Of a stretch of DNA of 64,000 nucleotides, positions 51,401-61,407 are shown piece after piece. Numbering within the stretch: the stretch's first letter is position 1; each line of letters begins with the position of its first letter. The notes below the pieces were generated by a model, which saw only the letters and a list, made by a program, of their open reading frames with translations, searched no databases and was not told where the DNA came from. The stretch is from Rotaria socialis (lineage: Eukaryota; Rotifera; Eurotatoria; Philodinida; Philodinidae), in the NCBI GenBank assembly GCA_905331475.1, contig CAJNYU010000512.1, forward strand, positions 186,001-250,000, given 5' to 3'. The translations under genes were made by a program, and so were the position numbers.

Positions 51401-54227
51401 TTCAATCAAAAGATTTCGATACAAATACAACTAATGATTGAAAGCTTATTTGATAAAATTTTCCCTCAGAACGTTATTTCAGCTTTTTAATGAGAAGTCT
51501 TCAGGCATGTAAACAATTGAGTTACAATCAAGCTTTTGTGTTTCTTCTGTTAGAAGAGTCGAGGGTAAGAGAAATATAGCCTTACAATATCTGTAAAATT
51601 TTTCTTCGAGGTTTGTAAAAGTAAATTGTTAAGACGGGTTAAGATTACTAAATACGGTAGATACACATGTAAACAGTTTTTTCATAAATTGTTTTATTAA
51701 TGTTTTTCTTTGCTGCAAGAATGTACTTTTCAATAGCTATTTCTTAGTCACTTTTCTGAAATGAGTGATTCTATTCGTAATGAGTACGAAGCAAAATCAC
51801 TCTTTATGTTATGCTAAAGGGAAAATTCGGAATATCTTGTATACAATGTAGCAGATAGTTGTTTCTCAAAATACCAAATTTTCTATCTAAAACTTATTAT
51901 TATTCCTCTGTATAATCGATTCATGAGCTACAATTCCTAGAAGAATTTTCCTCAGATTTACTAATAGTTTCATTGCTCATGTCATGTCATGAAAAACAAA
52001 TAATCATTTAATTAAATGACTTATTCAATCGTAAATGATGGCACCCTTTCGAAAGATCGAGTACGACATGGCAACATCTGTGATTTGACCTATAAAATTT
52101 GCTCTTATCTAGATAAGTGTAATTGGGATGTATTTGAATAACATCTCATGGTGTAAATAGAAAATTTTATTTTATTTTATAATTACTTCAAGTTTTTGAG
52201 CAAAACTACTATCTTGTTTGATTTTTCTATCGAGAAATTCTTGAGCATCAGGCAATTCAGAACAATATTTTGCATAAATAAGAAATCGATCTTGCCATTT
52301 TGTAAATAAATCTACAATACGGGATGTACGACCTTTTTCATTTCGTCCAGCTGCGCGTAAATCTTCATAGAATTCTGAATGTAACGCATAGATATCCTAA
52401 AAATCGATAAAAAGAAACACAAACAATTTTATTTAATTAGAAAAAATTGGATATTCGTAACTTACAGAAATATTTAAAAAAATGTTCTTTTTTTCCTCTA
52501 TTTTTAATGGTAGTGGTTCGATAAAATGCTAAAAGAAATTAAATTATCTACTTTTGTATATTAAGAAAAGTATATTCTATTTACTGTCACTATTTGATAC
52601 AAAGAGTCACGATAATTTAATTCTGTATCAAGCAATTCTTTTACACAATGATCACGTGGCAGAAATGCTTTATGATTGTCCTAAATAGAGCAATCAAACA
52701 TTTTCTAAGCAATTTGCATTTTATCAAATAACAAGAAAGTGTTAATTCATAGTAGTAAGCATTAAGCAGAGAAAAGAGAAAAACTAACAGGTCTTTTTTG
52801 TTTTTCACATAATTGTTCATAAACATCATCGGCAATACTTATATGTGAACCATAAACACCTGAATCACCATTTAATATTGAAAATGGAAGAGATGATGTT
52901 GATAAACGACGATTTGTTAATGTTATTAAATCAGTAGAATTTTTATCTGTTGTTGCTGCTGCTGACGAAAGTGTTGATGCAGCATTAGCAGCAACAAGTG
53001 ACGCTGATGAAAGTGCTTCAGTTAAATTTGTTGAACTTGTGGTTTTTATAAATGATGATTCTTGTTTTGTTGTTGGGGATAGATTAGTTGTATGAAATGA
53101 AGGTACATGGTGGATGCGTGCATAACGACATGAATGACATAAAGATGACTGACGTTGTAATTTAGGTGGTCTAACAAAAAAATAAAATAGGGTGCAGAAA
53201 GTAGCAAGAGCAACAAGCAAATACAAAAAGCAAAGAGTGCGTGTAGGTACAAAAAGAAGCACTAAAAAGGCAAAGCATAATTTTTTTAAGGAACCAACCC
53301 TCTTTTTCTCAATGATACGTCCATAGAGATCATTTTGTCCTGTTGGCGAAACAATTGTTTCAGGTGATGCATAATATAGAAGTGCTCGAGAATCATCATC
53401 ATCATCATTATTCATCATAGGAGTACTGAACAATGGTAGTTAATATATTTTCATATTGAATGAATAAAACTATACATAAAAACCAAAACAAAATCAAACT
53501 TACTCTTGTGTTGGTACTGTTTCATCAAGTGAACGAACAGTTGGTAACATTCCATTAGCATCCTCTTTTGCAACATTAGCATAATTCACTGGGCTATTTA
53601 TTGGAAATGGTGTTAAATTTTTTCGTTTAGCTATATCTAATCGAGATATTTTCGACAGTGTCTCAATAATCTTAAATAGAAGAAAAGAAAAACTACTATG
53701 CATCAAAACAATCGAATTTTCTTTACTTTATCTAAATCATATTTATCAAATAACATATACGGATCGAAAAGATCTCGATCACGAAAATTTAATTCACGTC
53801 TGCATGTATCCAAAAATAGGCGAATATTTTGTAAACATAGAAACTAAATGAATTGAAACTTTTCATTTAATAAAAATCATATCGGATTTCTTACTCGACT
53901 TTTTTGTGGTCGAAATGAAACATCTGTATAATTTATTACTCCAGGCACTAAATAATTCAGTAAATTACATAAAACAATACCTAAAAAAATCAATAATCAA
54001 TCAGCTTTTCTTAAAATAACCTCGAAAGAAAGATTTTTCAAAAATATCTAACCATCAGTTAGGATAACTGCTAGATCTTCAATTGTACTGGCTGGTAAAC
54101 TTAGAATACGATTAGCTTCAGGCGCTAATACATGACATTGATTGAGCCATTGATATGCTTGACGCCAAAATGGTAGAAAAGTCTTATTTGGATCAAACAG
54201 AGGTGGTAATGCTGATGGACTATTCAT
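45471..54227 (-). CDS. VAV: Vav-family guanine nucleotide exchange factor
   Basis: Rho/Rac GEF acting downstream of tyrosine kinases. Domains in order: CH (FWRQAYQWLNQCHVLAPEAN ... SFRPQKSRFLCLQNIRLFL). An acidic/tyrosine linker (NDLYGRII, DSGVYGSH, DDVYEQLC) where Vav autoinhibitory tyrosines normally sit. DH (VKELLDTELNYRDSLYQIVT ... FQLRDTVVLPFQRIVKYSLL). PH. C1 zinc finger (HYFQMKSF ... CDLC ... FYQGYECSRCQKKLHREC). SH3 (RVYALYDYDG ... EGDELEIIEDDDEHMWKVKN) with a poly-Asn insertion from an (ATT)n run at 47419-47440. A Ser/Pro-rich linker. SH2 (DISRHQAEDILRNEAVPNNT then FLVRKQGKNEGHAISI). The protein stops right after SH2 (LLLPGTL), so the C-terminal SH3 of vertebrate Vav is absent. About 20 exons; two introns (about 47660-49560 and 50770-52180) are long. 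The DH core looks intact, so GEF activity is expected. Confidence 0.93.
47419..47440. repeat. (ATT)n microsatellite in Vav SH3 exon
   Basis: About seven TTA/ATT units on the plus strand, read as consecutive Asn codons on the minus strand. They fall between ALYDYDG and the GDELEI block, that is in the RT-loop region of the SH3 domain. Length variation would alter a ligand-binding loop. Confidence 0.85.
48533..48739 (+). CDS. Antisense two-exon microprotein gene inside a Vav intron (41 aa)
   Basis: Exon 1 (48533-48631) codes MDYELGRKLSELLDQYNNIL then LKKWIEAAITLVK. An 81-bp intron (48632-48712, GTAAAG...CAATTAG) is removed in phase 0, and exon 2 adds AFDEFFSS before TAG at 48737-48739. The ATG lies 2 nt after AAGTTTTCAG, a good trans-splice acceptor, and AATAAA follows the stop by 28 nt (48768-48773). 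The product is predicted to be an amphipathic helix. Start context, intron, phase, stop and polyadenylation signal agree, which is more than chance usually gives in a 2-kb intron. I recognise no homologue, and expression is unproven. Confidence 0.5.
49152..49382 (+). other. Second antisense ORF in the same Vav intron, weak candidate
   Basis: An ATG at 49152-49154 lies 2 nt after ATATAATCTTTTAG, the same arrangement as the ORF at 48533. The frame begins MQSGSRQHYCANCDEKRILR with a CxxC pair, then SKYMSLRVDICVFDC. It stays open to 49382, but the later part is AT-driven and an intron near 49245-49305 would shorten it. It may be a microprotein or chance. Confidence 0.2.
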
Positions 54228-54504
54228 TATTTTGTTTATTGACCTTTGATTGAATACATCTTAGAAGAAGAAAAAAACGAAAACCGTTAAGCAAACATTA
54301 TATCGTCTTTTTTTTATTAATCATTGGTTGTTTAAAATAACCAATTAAAAATTATTTTTTGAACCTCTTTTTATCGCAGGAATAGAATTATTTTCCGTAA
54401 TTCCATAAAAATTTGAATGAAAATTAAGAAAAATATATTATAAAGTTTATTTCAAAATTATTTTTTCAAAAAATCATAAAACCAACAGATAATTTTATTA
54501 GCTA
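54228..54504. promoter_or_regulatory. Short divergent promoter region
   Basis: Only 277 bp separate the Vav start (minus) from the small plus-strand ORF, so one bidirectional promoter probably serves both. The sequence is AT-rich with long A and T runs. The last part (CAGATAATTTTATTAG, ending at 54501) looks like a 3' splice site 3 nt before the ORF's ATG. No specific binding site was recognised. Confidence 0.5.
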
Positions 54505-54708
54505 ATGTTTCCTCTACAATCATTTTCGTATGACGATCAATTAATCAACATTGTTTATCAAAACTTCGTCTTTACATTAATGTTTTTATCTTTATCATCA
54601 TTACTGATATCGTTTATTGCCTACCATTACTGCTGTGATGATAAAGATTCTGTCCTCTCACTCACTTCTCACGAGGAACAAAACATTTGTCTTCGCAGCA
54701 GCAGGTAG
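54505..54708 (+). CDS. Small single-pass membrane protein, 67 aa
   Basis: A complete ORF from ATG 3 nt after ATTTTATTAG to TAG at 54706-54708. It has a short polar head (MFPLQSFSYDDQLINIVYQN) and one hydrophobic segment (FVFTLMFLSLSSLLISFIAY). A tail of about 27 residues starts HYCCDDKDSV, whose paired cysteines next to the membrane could be palmitoylated. The topology resembles small integral membrane proteins, though no family is recognised. It is followed 81 nt later by the S9 peptidase ATG on the same strand, suggesting it is the first cistron of an operon. Confidence 0.5.
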   Translation: MFPLQSFSYDDQLINIVYQNFVFTLMFLSLSSLLISFIAYHYCCDDKDSVLSLTSHEEQNICLRSSR

Positions 54709-54789
54709 TCGAGAAATTTTATCGACATCTTTCAGTTTCATTTTTCTAGACCTTTCGGTGACATTTTAACATTATATTCTGGAAAAACT

Positions 54790-56745
54790 ATGTCTTATGG
54801 TACTTGGTTATCGCCAATAAATTCTTCATTAATCGTTGAAAATACTTTAACATTATCAGAAGTTCAAGTTGATGAAAAAGGAAATGCTTATTGGCTTGAA
54901 CTTCGTCCATCTGAAGATGGTCGTTATGCAATTCGTTCAAATAGGCAACAAAATGATTTAATAGAAACACCATTTAATTGTCGTACACGTGTTCATGAAT
55001 ATGGTGGTGGATCGTATAATGTTAAAAATGATATTCTTTACTTTACACATTTTGTTGATCAACGTATTTATCAATTGAATCTTAAAGAAAATAATTCACC
55101 AATACCATTAACAAATGAATCAAATAATTCATCATTACGTTATGCAGATTTTGATGTTGATTTATCTCGACAACAATTATTATGTGTACATGAAAACCAT
55201 GAAAATGAAAGTGACGTTCAAAATACCATCGTTTCTATTTCATTGAAAAATTTACCTTCATCCGTAATTACATTGGAATCAGGCTATGACTTTTATTCAT
55301 CACCAAAAGTAAGTCATGATGGAAAATATTTATTATGGATTTGCTGGAACAATCCAAATATGCCATGGGATCAAACAGAATTATGGATTGGTGAATTTAA
55401 TAATGACGAAAATTTAACATTGATTAATAAAAGAAAATTGTTTGGAAAAATTGATGAATCAATTTTAGATCCAAAATGGTCACCAGATGGAAAATTTATT
55501 TATTTTATTAGTGATCAAAATGGTTGGTGGAATATCTATCGTACAGATATTAATGGACAATCATTAGAACATATTTATAATATGGACGCAGAATTTGGTG
55601 GACCAGCATGGCAATTTGCTACATCATATTATGGTTTTGATTCCAACGGAAACGTTATTGCTGTTTATTGGAAAGATGGCATTGCTAAATTAAATCGAAT
55701 TGATGTTCAAACCAAAACACTTACTCCATTGATCGAAACAGTAGAATATACTGATATTCGTTTTGTTCGTGTTTGTAATAACAGTGTTTATTTTATTGGT
55801 TCATCATCTGTAAAACCATCTGAAGTAGTAATGCTTAATATCGAAACGAATACAAAACAAGTTCTAAGTCGTTCAGCAACTTTAAAATTTGATTCACGTT
55901 ATTTATCTGTACCTGAAATGATTACATTCGCAACTGGCAATGATATTGCTTACGGAATTTATTATCCACCGAAAAATGATGATTACCAACATCTAATAAA
56001 CAAAACAGAACTGCCACCATTACTTGTACGTACTCATGGTGGTCCAACATCAGCGACAACAAGTGCATTCAATCTTCGTATACAATATTGGACATCACGT
56101 GGTTTCGCCATGCTTGATGTTAATTATCGTGGTTCGACTGGTTATGGACGTAAATTTCGTGATAGTCTAAAAGATAATTGGGGAATTTATGATGTACAAG
56201 ATGCAATAGCCGGTGCTAAATATCTTGTTGAACAAAATAAAGTGGATAGAAATCGTTTAACTATTGATGGCGGGTCAGCTGGTGGTTATACCACATTATG
56301 TGCATTAACGATGTATGATTATTTTTCTGCTGGTGCATCACATTATGGTGTCAGTGATCTTGAATTACTTGCACTGGATACACATAAATTTGAAGCACGT
56401 TATCTAGATAGATTAATTGGTGAATATCCAGCTAAGAAAAATATTTATGTTGAACGTTCACCAATAAATCACGTGAAGAATCTATCAAAACCGATTATAT
56501 TTTTTCAAGGTTCAGAGGATAAGGTAGTTTTACCAAGTCAAGCCGAAATTATGGTTAATGCATTACGTCAGAAAAAGTTACCCGTTGCTTATGTTTTATT
56601 TGACGGTGAACAACATGGTTTTCGTAAAAACAAAAATATACGAAAGAGTTTAGATGGCCAATTTTATTTTTTTTCAAAAATATTTCGATTTCAGATGGCT
56701 GATGATGTTGAGCCTATCCCAATTGAGAATTTATCAGAAGATTAA
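54790..56745 (+). CDS. Intronless S9 (prolyl oligopeptidase-like) serine peptidase
   Basis: 651-aa alpha/beta-hydrolase with an N-terminal beta-propeller, resembling acylaminoacyl/dipeptidyl peptidases of family S9. The propeller has FNCRTRVHEYGGGSYNV and LDPKWSPDGKFIYFISDQNG. The catalytic part has LVRTHGGPTSATTSAFN, FAMLDVNYRGSTGYGRKFRD, the nucleophile elbow DGGSAGGYTTL (Ser in GGSAGG), the acid in FQGSEDKVVLP, and the His in DGEQHGFRK. The triad looks complete. No signal peptide, so probably cytosolic. The N-terminal pattern (YGTWLSPI..S.IVENT, WLELRPSEDGRYAI, RTRVHEYGGG) is the one I associate with bacterial, especially cyanobacterial, S9 enzymes. Total lack of introns among intron-rich neighbours fits horizontal acquisition. 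Both neighbours are under 100 nt away, so the gene appears operon-embedded. Confidence 0.92.
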   Translation: MSYGTWLSPINSSLIVENTLTLSEVQVDEKGNAYWLELRPSEDGRYAIRSNRQQNDLIETPFNCRTRVHEYGGGSYNVKNDILYFTHFVDQRIYQLNLKENNSPIPLTNESNNSSLRYADFDVDLSRQQLLCVHENHENESDVQNTIVSISLKNLPSSVITLESGYDFYSSPKVSHDGKYLLWICWNNPNMPWDQTELWIGEFNNDENLTLINKRKLFGKIDESILDPKWSPDGKFIYFISDQNGWWNIYRTDINGQSLEHIYNMDAEFGGPAWQFATSYYGFDSNGNVIAVYWKDGIAKLNRIDVQTKTLTPLIETVEYTDIRFVRVCNNSVYFIGSSSVKPSEVVMLNIETNTKQVLSRSATLKFDSRYLSVPEMITFATGNDIAYGIYYPPKNDDYQHLINKTELPPLLVRTHGGPTSATTSAFNLRIQYWTSRGFAMLDVNYRGSTGYGRKFRDSLKDNWGIYDVQDAIAGAKYLVEQNKVDRNRLTIDGGSAGGYTTLCALTMYDYFSAGASHYGVSDLELLALDTHKFEARYLDRLIGEYPAKKNIYVERSPINHVKNLSKPIIFFQGSEDKVVLPSQAEIMVNALRQKKLPVAYVLFDGEQHGFRKNKNIRKSLDGQFYFFSKIFRFQMADDVEPIPIENLSED

Positions 56746-56830
56746 AAATTTCTACTTTAATTAATCTTTTCTTTTTCTAGATAAATATTAGTTTTTTCTG
56801 CTTTTTCAAAATAAAAAGATAACAGTAAAC
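56746..56830 (+). promoter_or_regulatory. Intercistronic spacer before the hnRNP M-like gene
   Basis: These 85 nt between the peptidase stop and the next ATG contain a T/C-rich tract, an AATAAA at about 56811, and ATAACAG ending at 56825. The ATG follows 5 nt later. The pattern matches the NDST-NDUFAF3 spacer and suggests trans-splicing of a downstream cistron. Confidence 0.5.
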
Positions 56831-59800
56831 ATGTCGGGAGGGTAATTAAAAGTGATTCAATAAAAATTTTGTTGTTGTATTTGTGTCTTTTTTTTATTAA
56901 TAAAGTGATTATAATAATCAAAGATCACCTGGACGTTCTCGTTCACGTTCAAGAAGTCCTAATCGTCTTTCACCATCACATAATAATCAACAATCATCGC
57001 AAAGAAATTACTATCGATCATCATCGAAAAATAATAGTTCATTTAATTTTCATGATAGAAGAAATAATCGATACCCATCAAATCATTCAAATAATAACAA
57101 TGGTAATGATCATCGTAATAATAATGGTGGTGACCGACTTAGTCAAGCAGTTAATTTATATTCCGATCGTGAGCTTGGATTAAAATATCGGTATGAAATT
57201 TATTTTAAAAAGGCATGTGTATGTATATTTTTTTTAATCAAATTTTACTTGTGATTTAGATGGGAAAAAACAGTTCATGTATCGAATATACCTTATGATA
57301 TGAGATGGACAGCTTTAAAAGATTTATTTCGTACTGAAGGTTTGATGTGTCAAAATTGTTTTCTCAGTTAATTTTACTGCTATTAAATTTTAGTTGGTGA
57401 AGTCATGTATACAGAAGTATTCGAACGAGATGGAAAGTCACTCGGTTGTGGGTAAGATTGAATGAAAATATTGAGATTAAGAATTCTATTATTATTATTA
57501 TTATTATTTCTAATAGATCGGTTGAATTTCGAACTGTTGAAGAAGCAAAGCGTGCTGTGGATAAAATGCATCAATTTGAATATGGTGGTCGAAAATTAGC
57601 AGTAAAATTGGTAAGATAAATGATTCTATAGAATATTTAAATAAGAAGAGCAAAATCAGATTGTTGCATGTTGATTCTAAAACATGTTTACTTAATTTTA
57701 ATCAGATAAATTTCTTTGTTATTTGATTTTTAATCAATAAGTTGAGCAAGATTCAATTATTTTTAAGTGAAAATTTGATTGATAATCCAAATAACTGTTT
57801 CAAAATAGTAAAACAAATTTTATTTGCATTGTATAACAGATAGAACTATAATTATAAGAATTTAAAGAAAAAATTCACGAATAAATATTAAATGTCCGAC
57901 ATTAGGATGTGTATAGAAATATCTATAGTAATGAAAATGATGAGAACAGTCAATCAATGTATAAGTTTCTTCTTCGAATGATCTTTTTCTACTTATCGAG
58001 ACTTTGTGTTCACTCGAGAGTGATACTTCTGGATTCTATTTCGAAGTTGCCTCTCTTTCACAAATCTAAGATATTCTAAATTCTATGAAGGACCTCACTT
58101 TTTGTATTTCCACAAGTAGATAGTTGTCGTAGTAAAATGAATCATAAAAGAATATTTTGAGAAATTCCTGTCCCAAAAGTATTAAGCCTTTAAGCTTCAT
58201 TAATCTTCATAAAAACTACTGTATATTCGATTTTCAAAGTAAAATCTATCATAATAGATGTTTATCATATTTCATAAGATTCAAAACATTGGAGAACATC
58301 AAAATATAATTAAAGTTTTTTCTTCTTAGCAAAGAAATAATCTTAATATTTTTGTACGTTTGTAGGATGAGGAAGGCTATCGAACACGTCGAGCTAAATA
58401 TCAGTCACTTGAAGGACGTCTATCTCAAAAGGGTAATATGTTTCAACATCAAAGTAATTTATCGAATCAATTTGGTAATAATAATGGAGATTCTGGTAAT
58501 CTATCACGTTCATCTCAAATAGCTGGTAAAATAATCCGAAATTATTTAAAAAGCAATAGCAAGTTTTAAATGATTTCTTCTGGTAGGCCTCAATAGTGTA
58601 GGTGTTTCACTTTCGGGTTATTCTTCTGTTGCCGGCATTCCACCGTATATGTTACAACGATTAGGTATTGAAGGACCTATTACAAATAAAGTCTTCGTTG
58701 CTAATGTAAGTGAATGTAATATGATGTTCGTATTGAATTTAAAAAAAAAGAAAAAACTTCATTTAGCTCGATTTTAAGTGTGATGAAAAAAAAGTTCGTG
58801 AAGTATTTTCGTTGGCTGGTCGTGTTCGTGATGTAACATTGAAACGAACCAAAGAAGGACAAAGTCGTGGTATGGCTATTGTTGAATATGAATATCCACT
58901 AGAAGCTGTGCAAGCTGTATCAATGTATAATGAACAACAATTATATGATAGAATAATGGCTGTTAAAATTGATCTTAAAGATGAAGGAAAAGATGATGGG
59001 AGACCAATGAAATTACCAAGTAAAAATAATCATTGTTTCTATATTAAATTAATTTATGATCGTATTTTAGGTGGTCTAAAATCAATTGGTGTTGGTTTAG
59101 GCATTGCTGGAAATCCATTACGAGCATCTAGTATGAACATCATATATTTACACGGAATACAAAATTTCAGATATGTTTATTATAGATGTAAATCAACTTG
59201 AGCAACCCATCTCACAAATAAATCCAATAAATTCAAATCCAATGCAGAACATTACACCCAATGTTTCAGGTTAGTCCTATTTCTATTTCATATGATTTAA
59301 ATATAAGAACTATTGTGTTTATAGACTATATGAATCATAGTGATTTAACTGCTTTACAAGCACTATCACAATTATCACCAAGTGCAATTAGTGCTTTAAC
59401 ACAATTAGCTGCGAGTGGCTTCACAGGACTTAATTCGTTAACTGGTTAGTTTGAAGGATTTTATTTTTTCGTATAAAATAATTTTATCGTCAAATTTTTT
59501 AAGGACTTCAATCAACAAATTTGGGTTTAGGTTCATCATCATTAGGTCTTGATTTACATTCAAATTCTAGTTCGTTATTTATTTTTCTCATACTGATATG
59601 AAATAACTGTTTGACATTTAAATATTAGATTCACTATATTCATCGCTGGCTGGTGGATATTCAAATTATCAGCAATCATCTGGTCTTAGTGGAGTTTCCC
59701 AATTATCATCTCAATTATCAGGTATTGTAACAGATTTGATGTCTCCTTTTTGTTTTTCTTTTGGTTGCTTGTTTTTGTTTTGAACCTCAATCGATTTGAA

Positions 59801-60110
59801 TTCCTATCTATACATATATCCAGGCTCATTCTACAAAGATGACGATGCACGTTTGGGTCAATCAGCACCGGTTGGTGTATCAACCGTATCATCGGTTCGT
59901 ACACAACCGACGTCATCATTTGCCGGTGGTCGAAGTGTGTTGGGCACCGGTGTTGGGGGTGTCAGTGGTCTTGGTTCATCTTTGAGCGCATATCCGACAT
60001 CGAATACTAATACACAACGTTCAGTTGGAGGCGTACTTAGTACAGGTGGTGTAGCCGGTCAGAATTCGGGCATTTACGATCGTTCACGAGGACGGTCTCC
60101 ATATCGTTAA
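56831..60110 (+). CDS. hnRNP M/MYEF2-like RNA-binding protein with two RRMs
   Basis: Nuclear pre-mRNA-binding protein, probably a splicing regulator. Exon 1 is tiny (MSGG, 56831-56841). Exon 2 (56924-57190) codes an Arg/Ser and Asn-rich head (GRSRSRSRSPNRLSPS). RRM1 follows over three exons, with RNP2 VHVSNIPYDM and RNP1-like GCGSVEF. After a 760-bp intron (57613-58364) comes DEEGYRTRRAKYQ. RRM2 reads KVFVANLDFKCDEKKVREVF and EGQSRGMAIVEY, followed by SMYNEQQLYDRIMAVKI. The block GLKSIGVGLGIAGNPL matches the GLG-rich linker of hnRNP M. The rest is Leu/Ser/Gly-rich low complexity, ending RSRGRSPYR with TAA at 60108-60110. Vertebrate hnRNP M has a third RRM; none was found here. Some exon edges between 59040 and 59825 are uncertain. 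Confidence 0.88.
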
Positions 60111-61407
60111 CATTGAAAGCAAAGAACAAACTAACAAATAAAACTTTTGATTTCATAGAATTGTATATGTCTAATTGGTGGATTTATTTGGATTGATGCT
60201 GCCTTTTTGCGTTTTGAAGTTAGATGATGATCATGATAAAAAAAACTCGTGCATTTGCATTTGTCTATATTGTCTATCTCTATTATTCTTTCGTTGTTTG
60301 TGTTTTTGTTTTCGTTTTCGTTCTCTATTTGTCTCTCTGTCTCTCTTTATTTGTCTCTTTCTCAAACAAGCTCATCTTCGTTGTTGGTGTCAGTAGATAT
60401 TTAAAAAAAAAATGAATGGATCAAAAACAAAATGCTCGTTATTATCTTAGTTCATATTGATGTTTGTATTTCTGAGAATAGGAAGTTGTGAAAAGATTAT
60501 TGCTCCTATTTCTTGTTGATAATATTGTCACATTGGAAACATGTTATTTAAAAATGAAGATACAAGTTTGAATTTTTGTGATAATAATGCAAAAATAATT
60601 GTTTATTAAATTGTGAGGTGAGATAAGAATCGAAATTCGTCGTAAGTTGATTTTTGATTTTGTTTTATATATTATATTTTTATAAACTCTCTATTTTTTT
60701 TTTGTTTTGTTTGATTGTTGAAAATTGATTCTAGTTCATATGTTTCAAGCCTGAACATGATTCGTTACATGAAATTATATTGCCATACAAAAAAGCATGT
60801 TTCCTTCTGTTACTTTTAGCAAAAACACCGATTTGTTGCATTTTTGCTGGTAATAACAATATTTCGTTACATCGAATTTAGTTTATATTGTTGTTATTGA
60901 ATAATTCACTTTTTTAAAATTATCTATATTTGATTATTCTTGTTTTTTGAAAGTATTAGAATGACGATTTACTTGAATTTATGTATGTTTCTGATGAACA
61001 TTGTATTGAAGAATATTTTTATTCAATTTATCAATGGATGATTATTGATGGAATTCGTTCTATTTGGCTTTCGTATTGAAATTATTGTTTTTTCTAGAAA
61101 ATATTGTTGTATATTTTTTTTCAAAATTTAAAAACTTATGTTTTGTTTCTTTTTGTTTTGTTATTCTAGGTTGGACTGCGTAGTTAATGAAAAAATCTCT
61201 TGATAGAATATGACCAGATATTAACAACCACCATATTAATACAAGTACGAAGAAAAAGAAAATTTATCGTATTACGATAATTTTGGGAATCGCTTTTGAA
61301 CTAATCCAAAATGAGATAAACTCAAGTCAGAACTGTACATTCAAAGTAGACTTTTTATTTATGTAGTTTTGTAAAGAAAAAAAAATTTTATTATTATTAT
61401 TATCAAG
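60111..61407. other. 3' UTR and convergent intergenic region
   Basis: The hnRNP M-like gene and enkurin converge here. The sequence is T-rich, with TCT/TTCG-rich runs at 60275-60370 that create chance hydrophobic open frames. No gene or structured RNA was supported. Confidence 0.45.

Noticed and set aside
53046..53252. Alternate-frame ORF over the Vav linker
   Set aside because: The Vav frame continues on both sides with acidic and DDVYEQLC motifs. This frame is a shadow and partly intronic.
56869..57183. Plus-strand ORF rich in Ile/His overlapping hnRNP M-like exon 2
   Set aside because: Wrong frame of the Arg/Ser/Asn-rich exon; the RS-rich frame joins RRM1 through proper splice sites.
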